The notes: generated by a model not told the origin, from the letters alone. Positions 35,030 through 44,896 are shown, numbered from the stretch's first letter. The stretch is 64,000 nt of DNA from Sandaracinobacteroides sp041675905 (GCA_041675905.1 JBAYSX010000001.1:1-64000), one strand, 5' to 3'. Program-made: numbers and translations.

Positions 35030-36802
35030 ATGAGCATCCGCCGTTTGCCCGCCTATCTTGTGGACCGCATCGCCGCCGGTGAAGTGGTGGAGCGTCCGGC
35101 GAGCGTCGTGAAAGAACTGGTGGAAAACAGCCTGGATGCCGGCGCGCGACGCATCCGGGTGACGGTAAAAGGCGGCGGGATCGACGTAATCCTGGTAGAG
35201 GATGACGGGCGCGGTATGTGGCCTGATGATCTGCGGCTGGCGGTGGAGCGGCATGCGACATCGAAACTGCCAGGGGAAGATTTGCTGTCGATCGCCAGTT
35301 TTGGCTTTCGCGGCGAGGCGCTGCCGGCGATTGCATCTGTTGCGCGTTTTACCATCCAGAGCCGTCCGGCAGACAGTGACTCCGGCTGGGAGTTGCGGCT
35401 GGATGGTGGCGCAATGCTGGCCGATTCGCCTGCGGCATTGCCCCCGGGCACGCGGGTGCGGGTGGAGGATCTGTTTGGCCGCGTGCCGGCGCGGCGGAAA
35501 TTCCTGAAAGCCGAACGTACGGAGGTGGCGGCGATCACCGACGCCATACGCCGGTTGGCGATGGCGCATCCGGCGGTGGCGTTCGAACTTGTTCATGACG
35601 GGCGGACGCTGATTTCGGTGGCAGCGGAAGCACTCACTGACGAGGCGGGCCTGGCGGCGCGGGTCGCGCGATTGCTGCCCGCGGGTGGCGATATGGTGCC
35701 GGTGGATTTCTTGCGCGAGGATCTGGGCATTGGCGGCATGATCGGGTTGCCAGCCGCCAGCCGGGGTGTGGCGGATCATCAATATCTGTTCGTCAACGGT
35801 CGCCCGGTGAAAGACCGGCTGCTGTCCGGGGCGCTGCGCGGTGCTTATGCGGACCGGTTGCCGCGCGACCGGCATGGCGTGGCAGCATTATTCATCACCC
35901 TTCCGCCCCAGGCGGTGGATGTGAATGTGCATCCGGCCAAAACCGAAGTACGGTTTCGTGATGCGGCACGGATTCGCGGCAGCCTCGTGTCGGCAGTGCG
36001 GGCGGCGCTGGATGCTGCCGGTATCCGCCCGGTGCAGGCAGCAGGCGAAGCGCTGGCGACGGCGTTTCATGCGGTGCCGCTACAGCCAGCACCGGCAGCG
36101 CCACCATCGGGGGCTTTGGCGGAGCCGGCTTTGGCGTATCATGTACCGCCATCCGGTCGGGCGTTTCAGGCAGAAAATCCGGCCCGGTCCGGACCATTGC
36201 CGCCTGTGCGCGAGCCGGAGCGGCAATTTCCGCTGGGTGTCGCGCGTGGCCAGATCGCCAACACATATATCGTTGCCGAGGCGGAGGACGGGCTGGTGCT
36301 GGTGGATCAGCACGCGGCACATGAACGGCTGGTGCTGGAAGCGTTGCGCGCCGCCACCGCCGACCGCCCGGCGGCGGCGCAGGCGTTATTGATTCCGGAA
36401 ACCGTTGAACTCGATGTGGCGGCGTGCGACCGGCTGGAGGGAGCGGCAGCACAACTCGCCGGCTACGGGCTGGAACTGGAGCGGTTCGGCCCGACGACGA
36501 TGCTGGTGCGCGCCATGCCGGCGGCGCTGGGTAGTCCGGATGCGCGCGCGCTGTTGACCGACCTCGCCGATGATCTGGCGGCGCATGACGCGCCTCTCGC
36601 GCTGACCGACCGGCTGGACCATGTGGCGGCGACGATGGCCTGCCATGGCAGCGTTCGGGCCGGGCGGCCTTTGGGGCTGGCGGAAATGAACGCCATATTG
36701 CGGCAGATGGAGCAGGTGCCGGCGAGCGGCACCTGCAATCACGGTAGACCGACCTTTATCCGTCTGGACGGAATGGCGCTTCGCCGGCTGTTTGGCCGCT
36801 GA
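35030..36802 (+). CDS. mutL: DNA mismatch repair protein MutL
   Basis: 590 residues. GHKL ATPase domain with LVENSLDAGA, DDGRGM and TSK/FGFRGEAL motifs, then a Pro/Ala-rich linker (about 330-400) and a C-terminal dimerisation domain ending CNHGRPTFI. MutL couples mismatch recognition to strand removal. The C-terminal endonuclease DQHAAHER segment is present; many alphaproteobacterial MutLs act as nicking endonucleases. ATG at 35030 is preferred over an in-frame GTG at 35009. Divergent from mreB. Confidence 0.96.
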   Translation: MSIRRLPAYLVDRIAAGEVVERPASVVKELVENSLDAGARRIRVTVKGGGIDVILVEDDGRGMWPDDLRLAVERHATSKLPGEDLLSIASFGFRGEALPAIASVARFTIQSRPADSDSGWELRLDGGAMLADSPAALPPGTRVRVEDLFGRVPARRKFLKAERTEVAAITDAIRRLAMAHPAVAFELVHDGRTLISVAAEALTDEAGLAARVARLLPAGGDMVPVDFLREDLGIGGMIGLPAASRGVADHQYLFVNGRPVKDRLLSGALRGAYADRLPRDRHGVAALFITLPPQAVDVNVHPAKTEVRFRDAARIRGSLVSAVRAALDAAGIRPVQAAGEALATAFHAVPLQPAPAAPPSGALAEPALAYHVPPSGRAFQAENPARSGPLPPVREPERQFPLGVARGQIANTYIVAEAEDGLVLVDQHAAHERLVLEALRAATADRPAAAQALLIPETVELDVAACDRLEGAAAQLAGYGLELERFGPTTMLVRAMPAALGSPDARALLTDLADDLAAHDAPLALTDRLDHVAATMACHGSVRAGRPLGLAEMNAILRQMEQVPASGTCNHGRPTFIRLDGMALRRLFGR

Positions 36803-36808
36803 TTCCGC

Positions 36809-37126
36809 CTAGAACTTGAAGCCGGGCGGCAATGGCAGGCCCGCGGTCATTTTCTGCATTTCCTGCTGCGCCAGTGCATCTGCCTTGGTTCGGGCGTCGT
36901 TGAAGGCGGCGACGATCAGGTCTTCGGCCATTTCCTTTTCTGACACGGACAGCAGCGACGGATCGATCGACAGCGACACGATTCGGCCCTTGGCGCTGGC
37001 CGTTACCTTCACGAGGCCGCCACCGGACATGCCTTCGACCATCAGATTATCGAGACCCTCCTGGGCCTTTTGCAGTTCGGCCTGAACATTATTGGCCATT
37101 TTCAGAATATCATCGAGACTTTTCAT
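36809..37126 (-). CDS. ybaB: YbaB/EbfC family nucleoid-associated protein
   Basis: 105 residues: N-terminal helix (MANNVQAELQKAQEGLDNL), a central beta region with GGGLVKVTASAKGRIVSLSID and a C-terminal helix, the tweezer-like dimer of EbfC. Binds DNA with little sequence preference. Start overlaps the dnaX stop by four bases, the usual dnaX-ybaB pairing. Its stop is 6 bases from the convergent mutL stop. Confidence 0.95.
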   Translation of the reverse strand: MKSLDDILKMANNVQAELQKAQEGLDNLMVEGMSGGGLVKVTASAKGRIVSLSIDPSLLSVSEKEMAEDLIVAAFNDARTKADALAQQEMQKMTAGLPLPPGFKF

Positions 37127-38724
37127 GCGCTTGCGATCCTTCTTTCTTCTGTCGGCAGTTCTACGGCATCCAGCCGGGCGCCCGGAAATTCGCGCATCAA
37201 TGCGACAACCACCGGATCGGCGAGCGCCGCTTCACGGGCAACGGCCTCGCGGCGGCGGGCGAGCTGGCGCAGGGATTCGGCGCCGCCGCTATTTTCCGTG
37301 AGCGTGACACGCCATGACCGCCCCGTCCAGTCTTCGAGGCAGCGGCGGATATCGTTGGTAAAGGCGGGCGGAAGTTCGGCGACGGCAGCGAGCTGCAATT
37401 CGCCCGGAGTCATATGCACGACCGCGACATCGTCGGTCAGGCGACGGGTCAATTGCGCTTCGAGATTTTGCTCGAACAGCGCGACCAGCTCTGCATAGTC
37501 GGCGGGGCCGGGCGGGCTTGCGGGCGCAGGGGCCGCGGCGGCGGCTGGCGTAGCGGGCAGTGCGCCGCCATCGAGCAGTTTCGCCAGCCGTTCGGGGTCG
37601 GGAAGGCCAGCGGCGTGGACGATCCGCAAAATCGCCATCTCGGCTGCCTGATGCGCGTCCGGGGCCTGGTTGATCTCCGCATGGCCCTTCAGCAACAATT
37701 GCCACAGGCGATGCAGTGCCGGGAAGCCCAGTTGTCCGGCCCAGCCGGAAAGGGCGCTACGGTCGTCCTCGGCCAGATCCGGATCGGGCGCGCCGGAAAA
37801 CTTCGTGCGGGTGAGGGCGTGCACCATATCGAGGAGGGCAGCGAACTGCGCCTGGGGCTCCGCGCCGGCGTCATGCCCGTCTTGCAGGGCAGCAAGGGCG
37901 GCGGGCGCGTCCGCTTCCAGCACCGCCCCGAGCAGGCGCGTCGTGCGGCCACGGTCGGCGAGGCCCAGCATATCGCGCACCGCATCCGCCGTGACCGTGC
38001 CTGCGCCCATGGCTATCGCCTGATCGAGGATCGACAGCCCGTCGCGGGCGCTGCCTTCGGCGGCGCGGGCGATCAGCGCCAGTGCCTGCGGCTCGATGGT
38101 GACGGATTCCTGCCGGCAAATGTCGGCGAAATGTTCGGCCAGAAGATGTTGCGGAATTCGTTTCAGGTCGAAGCGCTGACACCGGGATAATATGGTTGCC
38201 GGAACCTTTTGCACTTCGGTTGTTGCGAAGATGAACTTCACATGCGGCGGCGGTTCTTCCAGGGTTTTGAGCAGGGCGTTGAACGCGCCCTTCGACAGCA
38301 TATGCACTTCGTCGACGATATAGACCTTGTATCGGGCCGATACGGACGCATAGCGCACGGCCTCGATGATTTCGCGAATATTGTCGACGCCCGTGTTCGA
38401 CGCGGCGTCCATCTCCACCACGTCGATATGCTGGCCGGCGGCGATTGCCGTGCAATTGGCGCAAACGCCGCAGGGCGCGATGGTCGGGCCGCCATCGCCA
38501 TCCGGCCCGGTGCAGTTGAGCGCCTTGGCGATCAGGCGTGCCGTCGTCGTCTTGCCGACGCCGCGCACGCCGGTGAGCAGCCAGGCCTGGGCGAGCCGGT
38601 TGGACCTGATGGCGTTGCCCAGTGTCTGCACCATCGCCGCATGGCCGATCAGCGCATCAAAGCCGGCGGGCCGGTATTTGCGCGCCAGTACGCGATAGGG
38701 GGCATCATCGGGAAACAGACTCAT
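37123..38724 (-). CDS. dnaX: DNA polymerase III subunits gamma/tau
   Basis: 533 residues. Clamp-loader AAA+ ATPase: GVRGVGKTTTAR Walker A, zinc-binding cysteines near residues 70-92 (the segment ending CGVCANC), DEVHMLS Walker B and an SRC motif (LSRCQRF) arginine finger. The C-terminal half is the polymerase-binding tau part with an Ala/Pro-rich linker. No obvious slippery A-run for a programmed frameshift was noticed. Paired with ybaB. Confidence 0.96.
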   Translation of the reverse strand: MSLFPDDAPYRVLARKYRPAGFDALIGHAAMVQTLGNAIRSNRLAQAWLLTGVRGVGKTTTARLIAKALNCTGPDGDGGPTIAPCGVCANCTAIAAGQHIDVVEMDAASNTGVDNIREIIEAVRYASVSARYKVYIVDEVHMLSKGAFNALLKTLEEPPPHVKFIFATTEVQKVPATILSRCQRFDLKRIPQHLLAEHFADICRQESVTIEPQALALIARAAEGSARDGLSILDQAIAMGAGTVTADAVRDMLGLADRGRTTRLLGAVLEADAPAALAALQDGHDAGAEPQAQFAALLDMVHALTRTKFSGAPDPDLAEDDRSALSGWAGQLGFPALHRLWQLLLKGHAEINQAPDAHQAAEMAILRIVHAAGLPDPERLAKLLDGGALPATPAAAAAPAPASPPGPADYAELVALFEQNLEAQLTRRLTDDVAVVHMTPGELQLAAVAELPPAFTNDIRRCLEDWTGRSWRVTLTENSGGAESLRQLARRREAVAREAALADPVVVALMREFPGARLDAVELPTEERRIASA

Positions 38725-38774
38725 GGCGCGCAGAAGTGGCGCTTTGGCGCGCCGGAATCAAGTGGCGGCGTTGC

Positions 38775-39743
38775 TCAGCCGGCCAGGCCGACGCGCGCTT
38801 CCGAGATCTCCCACAACCGCGCCGCCGATTTCGGATCGAGCGCCCATGATTTCACGCCTTCCCCACGCGGCAGATCCGGACCGAAAGGCAGGGCTTCGGC
38901 GCAATTTTCCAGATAAAGCCCGCCGTGTCCGTCAAGTTCCGGCCCGACGGCGGCCCAGACGCTCGTGGCCGCGCCCTGGCCGGTATTTTTGAAAAAATAG
39001 GGACGGGGATCGTCGGCGCTGGGGGCAAGCATCTTTTCCAGATCGCCCGGGTTGAGGTGCCGCGCGAGACCGGTGTTGATAACGCCTGGCATCACCGAAA
39101 AGGCGCGTATGCCCCTGTCCCGGTAACGCCGGTCGAATTCCACTGCGAACAGGGCGTTGGCGGTTTTGGACTGGCCATAGGCCTGGAAGGGATCATAGGC
39201 GCGGGCCGTATAATCGATGTCGTCATAATGGACGTCGGAATATAAATGCGCCGAAGAGGAGAGTGCGACGACGCGGGAAGGGGCGCCCCGTTGCAATGCC
39301 GGGGATAACAGGTGGGCGAGCAGGAAATGGCCGAGGTGGTTCGTGCCAAACTGCATTTCGAAGCCGTCTTCGGTATGGCTGAACGGACATGCCATGATGC
39401 CGGCGTTATTGATCAGCAACGACAGGGGGCGCTCTCCCCAGGCGGCGGCGAAGGCGCGTACGGACGCGAGGCTGGAGAGATCGAGGCGGGCAGCATGGAC
39501 ACGTTCCGACCCGATCGCGGCGTTGATTTCCCGGGCGACGCTTTCCCCGCCGGCGAGGTCGCGCACGGCAAGGGTCACATCAGCGCCGGCACTGGCCAAC
39601 GCCCTGGCCGTTTCGATGCCTATGCCGGAGGAACCGCCGGTAACGATGGCGTTCCGGCCCGAAAGATCATGCCCCGCCACCACGTCCATGGCGGTCGATT
39701 CCCGGTCAAAACCGGACGTTACACGCGTGTTTGTCTTCGACAT
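38775..39743 (-). CDS. short-chain dehydrogenase/reductase (retinol-dehydrogenase-like)
   Basis: 322 residues. SDR fold: cofactor motif TGGSSGIG (about 36-43), NNAGIM, and catalytic Ser...YGQSK. The larger size and the NHLGHFLLAHLL stretch resemble WWOX/retinol dehydrogenase-like SDRs; sphingomonads have many acting on hydrophobic alcohols. GGGGAG six bases before the ATG supports the start at 39743. Divergent from a catechol-dioxygenase-like gene (152-base gap), so possibly co-regulated with aromatic catabolism; substrate unknown. Confidence 0.88.
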   Translation of the reverse strand: MSKTNTRVTSGFDRESTAMDVVAGHDLSGRNAIVTGGSSGIGIETARALASAGADVTLAVRDLAGGESVAREINAAIGSERVHAARLDLSSLASVRAFAAAWGERPLSLLINNAGIMACPFSHTEDGFEMQFGTNHLGHFLLAHLLSPALQRGAPSRVVALSSSAHLYSDVHYDDIDYTARAYDPFQAYGQSKTANALFAVEFDRRYRDRGIRAFSVMPGVINTGLARHLNPGDLEKMLAPSADDPRPYFFKNTGQGAATSVWAAVGPELDGHGGLYLENCAEALPFGPDLPRGEGVKSWALDPKSAARLWEISEARVGLAG

Positions 39744-39895
39744 TTATTGCTCCCCGATGATTGGTGCCTTTCTGAATAGTCTTTCCCATTGCCCTGGCCA
39801 ACGTATATCTGTGGGCAGACTCCAGGATTCCAGCGCGTGGTCCGGATACGCCGGCGCGCTCGGAGGACCTGGCGGAAGCGCAGAAGGAGAGCGTC

Positions 39896-40816
39896 ATGGC
39901 AGAGCGTTTGGTGGATTCCCCCGAAGTTCAGGAACTGCTCGATAAATTGAGCGGCGGCAATGTCGGTGGCGGTGATCCGCGCCTGAAAGCGATTACCCGC
40001 CGGATTGTTGGCGATTTGTTCGCCACGATCGAGGAGTTCGATATCACGGAGGATGAATTCTGGACATTTCTGAATTTTGCATCCACCGGATCGGGCGAAT
40101 ATGGCTTGTGGGCGGCGGGGCTTGGTATTGAGCGCTTCCTCGACATTCGCGCCGATGCGAAGGATGCCGCCGCCGGCGTAACGGGCGGCACCCCGCGCAC
40201 CATCGAAGGACCGCTGTATGTGGCCGGCGCGCCGGTTGTGGAGGGCAAGGCGCGGCTTGACGACGGCACGGACAAGGGCGAGCTGCTGGTGATGCATGGG
40301 CAGGTTCGTGATGTGAATGGCAAGGCGCTGCCGGGCGCGAAAGTGGAAGTGTGGCACGCCAATACGCTGGGTAATTATTCTTATTTCGACAAGACACAGA
40401 GCGACTTTAATCTGCGCCGCACCATTATCGCTGATGCGGACGGGCGCTATGCCTATCGCAGCATTGTTCCTGCCGGCTATGCTTGCCCACCGGGTGGATC
40501 GACCGAGAATATATTGAAGGCGATTGGCCGCCACGGCCATCGGCCGGCACATATCCATTTTTTTGTTTCCGCAGACGGTCATCGTCATTTGACGACGCAG
40601 ATCAATATTGCCGGAGATCCTTATCTGCATGACGATTTCGCCTATGCGACGCGGGACGATCTGATACCGGACCTGGTTCACAAAACCGGCGGCGAGCCGG
40701 CGACGAGCCTGGGTGTGAAAGGTGAATATGCCGATATCGCCTTCGATTTCGTGATGCATCCGGCAAAAACCGGGGAGGAAGAAGATGCGTCGGCGCGGGT
40801 GCGCGCGGCCGCCTGA
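39896..40816 (+). CDS. catA: intradiol ring-cleavage dioxygenase, catechol 1,2-dioxygenase-like
   Basis: 306 residues. N-terminal helical dimerisation domain (about 1-100) and a beta-sandwich catalytic domain. The four ferric-iron ligands of the family are in place: Tyr161 (GNYSYF), Tyr195 (VPAGY), His219 and His221 (RPAHIHF). Opens catechol or a substituted catechol/hydroxyquinol to muconate. No muconate cycloisomerase or downstream cat genes are adjacent, so the real substrate may differ. AAGGAG precedes the ATG. Confidence 0.88.
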   Translation: MAERLVDSPEVQELLDKLSGGNVGGGDPRLKAITRRIVGDLFATIEEFDITEDEFWTFLNFASTGSGEYGLWAAGLGIERFLDIRADAKDAAAGVTGGTPRTIEGPLYVAGAPVVEGKARLDDGTDKGELLVMHGQVRDVNGKALPGAKVEVWHANTLGNYSYFDKTQSDFNLRRTIIADADGRYAYRSIVPAGYACPPGGSTENILKAIGRHGHRPAHIHFFVSADGHRHLTTQINIAGDPYLHDDFAYATRDDLIPDLVHKTGGEPATSLGVKGEYADIAFDFVMHPAKTGEEEDASARVRAAA

Positions 40817-40872
40817 CCTGCTGGAACGGGGGTGAAATCTCCCGTTCCGCTTTCGAAATTTGAGGAGATGAT

Positions 40873-41622
40873 ATGACCGGGACGATCCTGATTACCGGGG
40901 CGACGGCGGGCATCGGTGCGGCGACGGCGCGGAGGTTTGTGCGGGCGGGCTGGAAGGTGATCGCCACCGGGCGGCGGCAGGAACGTCTGGATGCGCTGGT
41001 GGCGGAACTGGGCGCGGAGCAGGTGCATGGGGTCTGTTTCGACATGCGCGATGCGGACGCCATCGATGCGGCGCTGGCAGCGTTGCCGGCGCAATTTCGC
41101 GATATCGACGCGCTGGTGAATAACGCCGGCCTGGCGTTGGGGACCAGCCCGGCGCAGGAAGCCGATCTCGATCAATGGCGGCAGATGATCGACACGAATA
41201 TCACCGGCCTGGTCACGCTCACCCACCGGATGTTGCCGGGATTGATCGCGCGGCAGGGTGTGGTGGTGAATATCAGTTCGGTGGCAGCGACATATCCCTA
41301 TCGCGGCGGCAATGCTTATGGTGGCACGAAAGCGTTTGTCCGGCAGTTTTCGCTGGGCTTGCGCTCCGACCTGCATGGCACGGGCGTGCGGGTGACCTCG
41401 ATCGAACCGGGCATGGTGGAGACCGAATTTACCCTGGTTCGGACAGGCGGCGATGCAGAAGCATCCAGGGCACTTTATGGCGACGCCAATCCCATGACCG
41501 GGGAGGATATTGCGGAAACCATCTTCTGGGTCGCGACCTTGCCGCCGCATCTGAATATCAACACGCTGGAACTGATGCCGGTTACGCAGTCCTTTGCGGG
41601 TTTCCAGGTGGCGCGCGGTTAA
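40873..41622 (+). CDS. ydfG: YdfG-like SDR (NADP-dependent 3-hydroxy acid dehydrogenase)
   Basis: 249 residues closely resembling E. coli YdfG: TGATAGIGAATARRF, the TGRRQERLDAL cofactor-specificity stretch (NADP-type Arg pair), NNAGLALGT, YGGTK catalytic pair and an HVNINTLE-like C-terminus (PPHLNINTLELMPVTQSF). YdfG oxidises L-allo-threonine and serine and reduces malonic semialdehyde. 56 bases after the dioxygenase gene; may be co-transcribed but function seems independent. Confidence 0.88.
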   Translation: MTGTILITGATAGIGAATARRFVRAGWKVIATGRRQERLDALVAELGAEQVHGVCFDMRDADAIDAALAALPAQFRDIDALVNNAGLALGTSPAQEADLDQWRQMIDTNITGLVTLTHRMLPGLIARQGVVVNISSVAATYPYRGGNAYGGTKAFVRQFSLGLRSDLHGTGVRVTSIEPGMVETEFTLVRTGGDAEASRALYGDANPMTGEDIAETIFWVATLPPHLNINTLELMPVTQSFAGFQVARG

Positions 41623-41700
41623 GCCTTCCCCGCACATTGACATTTTTGTGAAACACAGTTCACAAAGTGCAGGTCAAGGGGCGGAGAGGGATGGGATTTC

Positions 41701-43875
41701 ATGCGTTTAGCAAGTTGGGTGATGGGTCTTGGCCTGGGTTTCGCCGCTGGTGCGGCGTTTGCCGCCGAGGGCATGTGGTTGCCGTCGCAGGCCCCGGAGA
41801 TCGCCGCCGAACTGGTTGAGGCGGGGCTGCAAATACCGCCGCAGGCGCTGGCGGATATGAATGCCGCGCCGATGAACGCCGTTGTATCCCTGGGCGGCTG
41901 TTCGGCCGCTTTTGTCTCACCGCAGGGGCTGATCGCCACCAATCATCACTGTGCCTATGGATCGATCCAGTATCATTCGACGCCGCAACAGGATTATCTG
42001 ACAGCCGGGTTTCTGGCGAAAACCCTTGGGGCAGAATTGCCGGCGGCGCCGGGTAGTCGGGTGCTGGTGATGGAGGCATTGCGCGATGTCAGCACGCCGA
42101 TGCAGGCGGGGCTGTCGTCCGGCCAGTCTGGCGCCGCGCGGACGCAGACGCTGGAGCGCAACCGCAAGAAACTGATCGCCGCATGTGAGGAGCAGCCGGG
42201 ACGGCGCTGCGATGTGCGTCCCTATTTCGGCGGGGGTATCTGGTATTTGCAGCAGATGCTCGAAATTCAGGATGTGCGGCTGGTTTATGCGCCGCCAGGC
42301 AGCGTCGGGGCATTTGGCGGCGATGTCGATAATTGGCAATGGCCCCGCCACAGCGGTGATTTCAGCCTGTATCGCGCTTATGTTGCGCCCGACGGCACGC
42401 CGGCGGCGTATAGTGAAACCAATATTCCCTATCAGTCGCGCGGACATCTGAAAGTGGCGACCACTGATCTGAAGCAGGGCGATTTTGTCTTGATCGCCGG
42501 CTATCCCGGCACGACCGAGCGCTATCGGACCGCGGGCGAGACGAAAATCTGGTTCGAGGATATTTATCCGACCTGGAAGCGGTTGCTGACAGAATATAGC
42601 GGATTGATCGAATCCCGGGCGCAGGATGAGGCCGATCGCATCGCCTATGCGTCTTTGCTGCGGCGCGCCGCAAATTATGAAAAGAAAATCCAGGGACAGA
42701 TAGACGCAGCGCGCGCGGCGGGATTGTTGCAAATAAAGGCAGGGGAGGATGCCGAACGGCTGCGCTGGGCATCTGAACAACCGCAAAGGCGTGAATACCG
42801 GCGGGCGATCTCCGAGTACGAAGGGCTGCTCGATCTGGAATTGCGTATGACGCGGGCAGGCTTGATTGGCCAGAGTCTGGATCGGGTGCAGATGTTGCGG
42901 GCGGCGCGCGATTTATACCGTTGGGCGATGGAGCGGGAGCGACCGGATGCGGAGCGCGCGCTCGGTTGGCAGGAGCGGGATCGCCAGGCATTGGCCGACC
43001 GGCTGACCGCTATCGATCGTCAATATATACCGCGGATTGACCAGGCGATTCTGGCCCAGGCGCTGATCGAAGTGCATAAACTGCCTGAAGCTGATCGCAA
43101 TCTGCCCCTGGAGCGCAAGATTGCCGGCATCGGACTGGATGGTCTGTATGCGGGGACGAAGCTGGGCGATTTGGCGCAACGGCTGGCGTGGCTCAACCGC
43201 CCGGCGCAGGATTTTCGTGCTTCGGATGATCCTTTCATTCAGGTTGCGGTCGTCGCCTATGAACGCGAAATGGCGGGTGACGCGCGCCGCCGCGAGCATG
43301 AAGGACGGCTGTCTGCCGCACGCGTGGCATGGATGGACGTGGTGAGGGCGCATGCGGCGGCAAGGGGTCAGAAAATCTATCCGGACGCCAATGGTTCGCT
43401 ACGTTTCACCTATGGCCATGTCGAGGGGCGTGATGTCCGCGATGGCGCGCAATGGGCGGCGTTCACGACAACACGCGGGCTGCTGGAGAAAGAGACAGGC
43501 AAGCCGCCGTTCAACAATCCGCCGGCGTTACTGGATCTGGTGCGCGCGGAAGACTGGGGGCAATTCGCGTCGCCGGCGTTGGGGACGTTGCCGGTCAACT
43601 TTCTGTCTTCGACCGATATTACCAATGGCAATAGCGGTTCGGCGGTGTTGAACGCGCGCGGCGACTTCGTCGGGCTGGCCTTCGACGGGACGCTGGAAGG
43701 TATGCTGGCCGATTGGCATTATGACCCGAAAGTAGCGCGGTCGATCTCGGTGGATGCGCGTTATATGCTGTGGGTGATGACGAAGCTGGACGGCGCGGAC
43801 GCGCTGGTCAGGGAGATGGGGGTGACGGTGGAGAAGCCGGAGCAGGCGGAGGCGGAGGCGGCAGTGCTGCCATAG
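41701..43875 (+). CDS. S46-family dipeptidyl-peptidase (DPP7/DPP11 type)
   Basis: 724 residues with a signal peptide (cut near AFAAE). Chymotrypsin-like halves split by a helical cap: catalytic His in IATNHHC (82/83), Asp in FGGDVDNWQWPRHSGDF and Ser in NGNSGSAVLNARG. Releases dipeptides from peptides in the periplasm. The specificity site after the serine reads FDGT, with Gly where DPP11 has Arg, suggesting a preference for hydrophobic rather than acidic residues. Its last 68 bases overlap the end of the opposing transporter gene. Confidence 0.9.
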   Translation: MRLASWVMGLGLGFAAGAAFAAEGMWLPSQAPEIAAELVEAGLQIPPQALADMNAAPMNAVVSLGGCSAAFVSPQGLIATNHHCAYGSIQYHSTPQQDYLTAGFLAKTLGAELPAAPGSRVLVMEALRDVSTPMQAGLSSGQSGAARTQTLERNRKKLIAACEEQPGRRCDVRPYFGGGIWYLQQMLEIQDVRLVYAPPGSVGAFGGDVDNWQWPRHSGDFSLYRAYVAPDGTPAAYSETNIPYQSRGHLKVATTDLKQGDFVLIAGYPGTTERYRTAGETKIWFEDIYPTWKRLLTEYSGLIESRAQDEADRIAYASLLRRAANYEKKIQGQIDAARAAGLLQIKAGEDAERLRWASEQPQRREYRRAISEYEGLLDLELRMTRAGLIGQSLDRVQMLRAARDLYRWAMERERPDAERALGWQERDRQALADRLTAIDRQYIPRIDQAILAQALIEVHKLPEADRNLPLERKIAGIGLDGLYAGTKLGDLAQRLAWLNRPAQDFRASDDPFIQVAVVAYEREMAGDARRREHEGRLSAARVAWMDVVRAHAAARGQKIYPDANGSLRFTYGHVEGRDVRDGAQWAAFTTTRGLLEKETGKPPFNNPPALLDLVRAEDWGQFASPALGTLPVNFLSSTDITNGNSGSAVLNARGDFVGLAFDGTLEGMLADWHYDPKVARSISVDARYMLWVMTKLDGADALVREMGVTVEKPEQAEAEAAVLP

Positions 43876-44896
43876 CGGTGCGGTCCCGCGCGGCCACCCA
43901 TTCCCTCACCAGCACGAGGCCGACGACAGTCAGCGGCACCGCGAGGATTACGCCCAGCGGGCCGGTGAGTAATGCGGCGGCGATCAGCGAGAAGATGGTG
44001 AGCGCCGGGGGCAGGCGGACCATCATCTGCTGCGCCATCGGGGAAACGAAATTTCCCTGGACCTGCTGCACCACGACCAGCACGAGGATCGTCCAGATCC
44101 CGGTTTCGATGCTGATGGAGAAACCGAGAATGATCGCCGGAATCGATACGACGATAACGCCGAGATAGGGTACGAATTCGCATAATCCGGCGACGAGACC
44201 GATGGCCAGTGGCGCCGGCAGGCCTACGACCCAGAAGCCCGTCGCCGTGCCGACGCCGACAAACAGCATACCGATAGCCTGGCCTTTCAGCCAGGCGTGC
44301 AGCGCGCGGACAACGCTGTTCCACAGAGACAGTGCACGTGGGCGCGCACGCGGGGGTGCGAGCTTCAACATGCCGCCGGTATAGAGCGCCGGCTGGGCCG
44401 CGAGGTAGATGCCTGCCACCAATACAATGATCAGTTCGGTGACGGCGGTGCCGACATTGGCGAGCAGCGACTGAACGAAAGTCACAATCCGGCTGCCGTC
44501 AGGCAGGAAGCTCTCGTACCGGGCGATGATTTCGCGCCCAAGGGAACTGCCGCGCAACCAGTTGTCTGCTACCTCGAATGCATGGGGAACACGCACGAAC
44601 AATTGTGCGAACTGCGTCGCCATCAGGCTGCCGAACATCCACCCGATAAGTATGATGCCGGTGATCGGCAGGATAACCGCCAGTGTCAGCGCGATCGCAA
44701 AAGGCAGCCCCAACAGCCGTTGCAGAAATTTCGTCAACTGGAAGAAGAGCATGGCGGCGAGGCCGCTGGCAAACAGCAACAGGATGACATTGGTAAGCCG
44801 CCACGCGATCAGCGCCGTCCCGATGCCGGCCATGACGACCAGCGTCTGGCGAAACAGCCGGAGACCGGAAGGTTCCCCGTGATTTCCTGTTGGCAT
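43808..44896 (-). CDS. AI-2E family transporter (TqsA/PerM-like)
   Basis: 362 residues, about eight membrane helices, with the FVPYLGVIVVSIPAIILG segment typical of the family. Members have been linked to autoinducer-2 export or sodium/proton antiport; function here unknown. The C-terminus after VAARDR is a Pro-rich tail, and this tail overlaps the S46 gene end on the other strand. GGAGG nine bases before the ATG; argG lies upstream on the same strand, 65 bases away. Confidence 0.88.
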   Translation of the reverse strand: MPTGNHGEPSGLRLFRQTLVVMAGIGTALIAWRLTNVILLLFASGLAAMLFFQLTKFLQRLLGLPFAIALTLAVILPITGIILIGWMFGSLMATQFAQLFVRVPHAFEVADNWLRGSSLGREIIARYESFLPDGSRIVTFVQSLLANVGTAVTELIIVLVAGIYLAAQPALYTGGMLKLAPPRARPRALSLWNSVVRALHAWLKGQAIGMLFVGVGTATGFWVVGLPAPLAIGLVAGLCEFVPYLGVIVVSIPAIILGFSISIETGIWTILVLVVVQQVQGNFVSPMAQQMMVRLPPALTIFSLIAAALLTGPLGVILAVPLTVVGLVLVREWVAARDRTAMAALPPPPPPAPASPPSPPSP

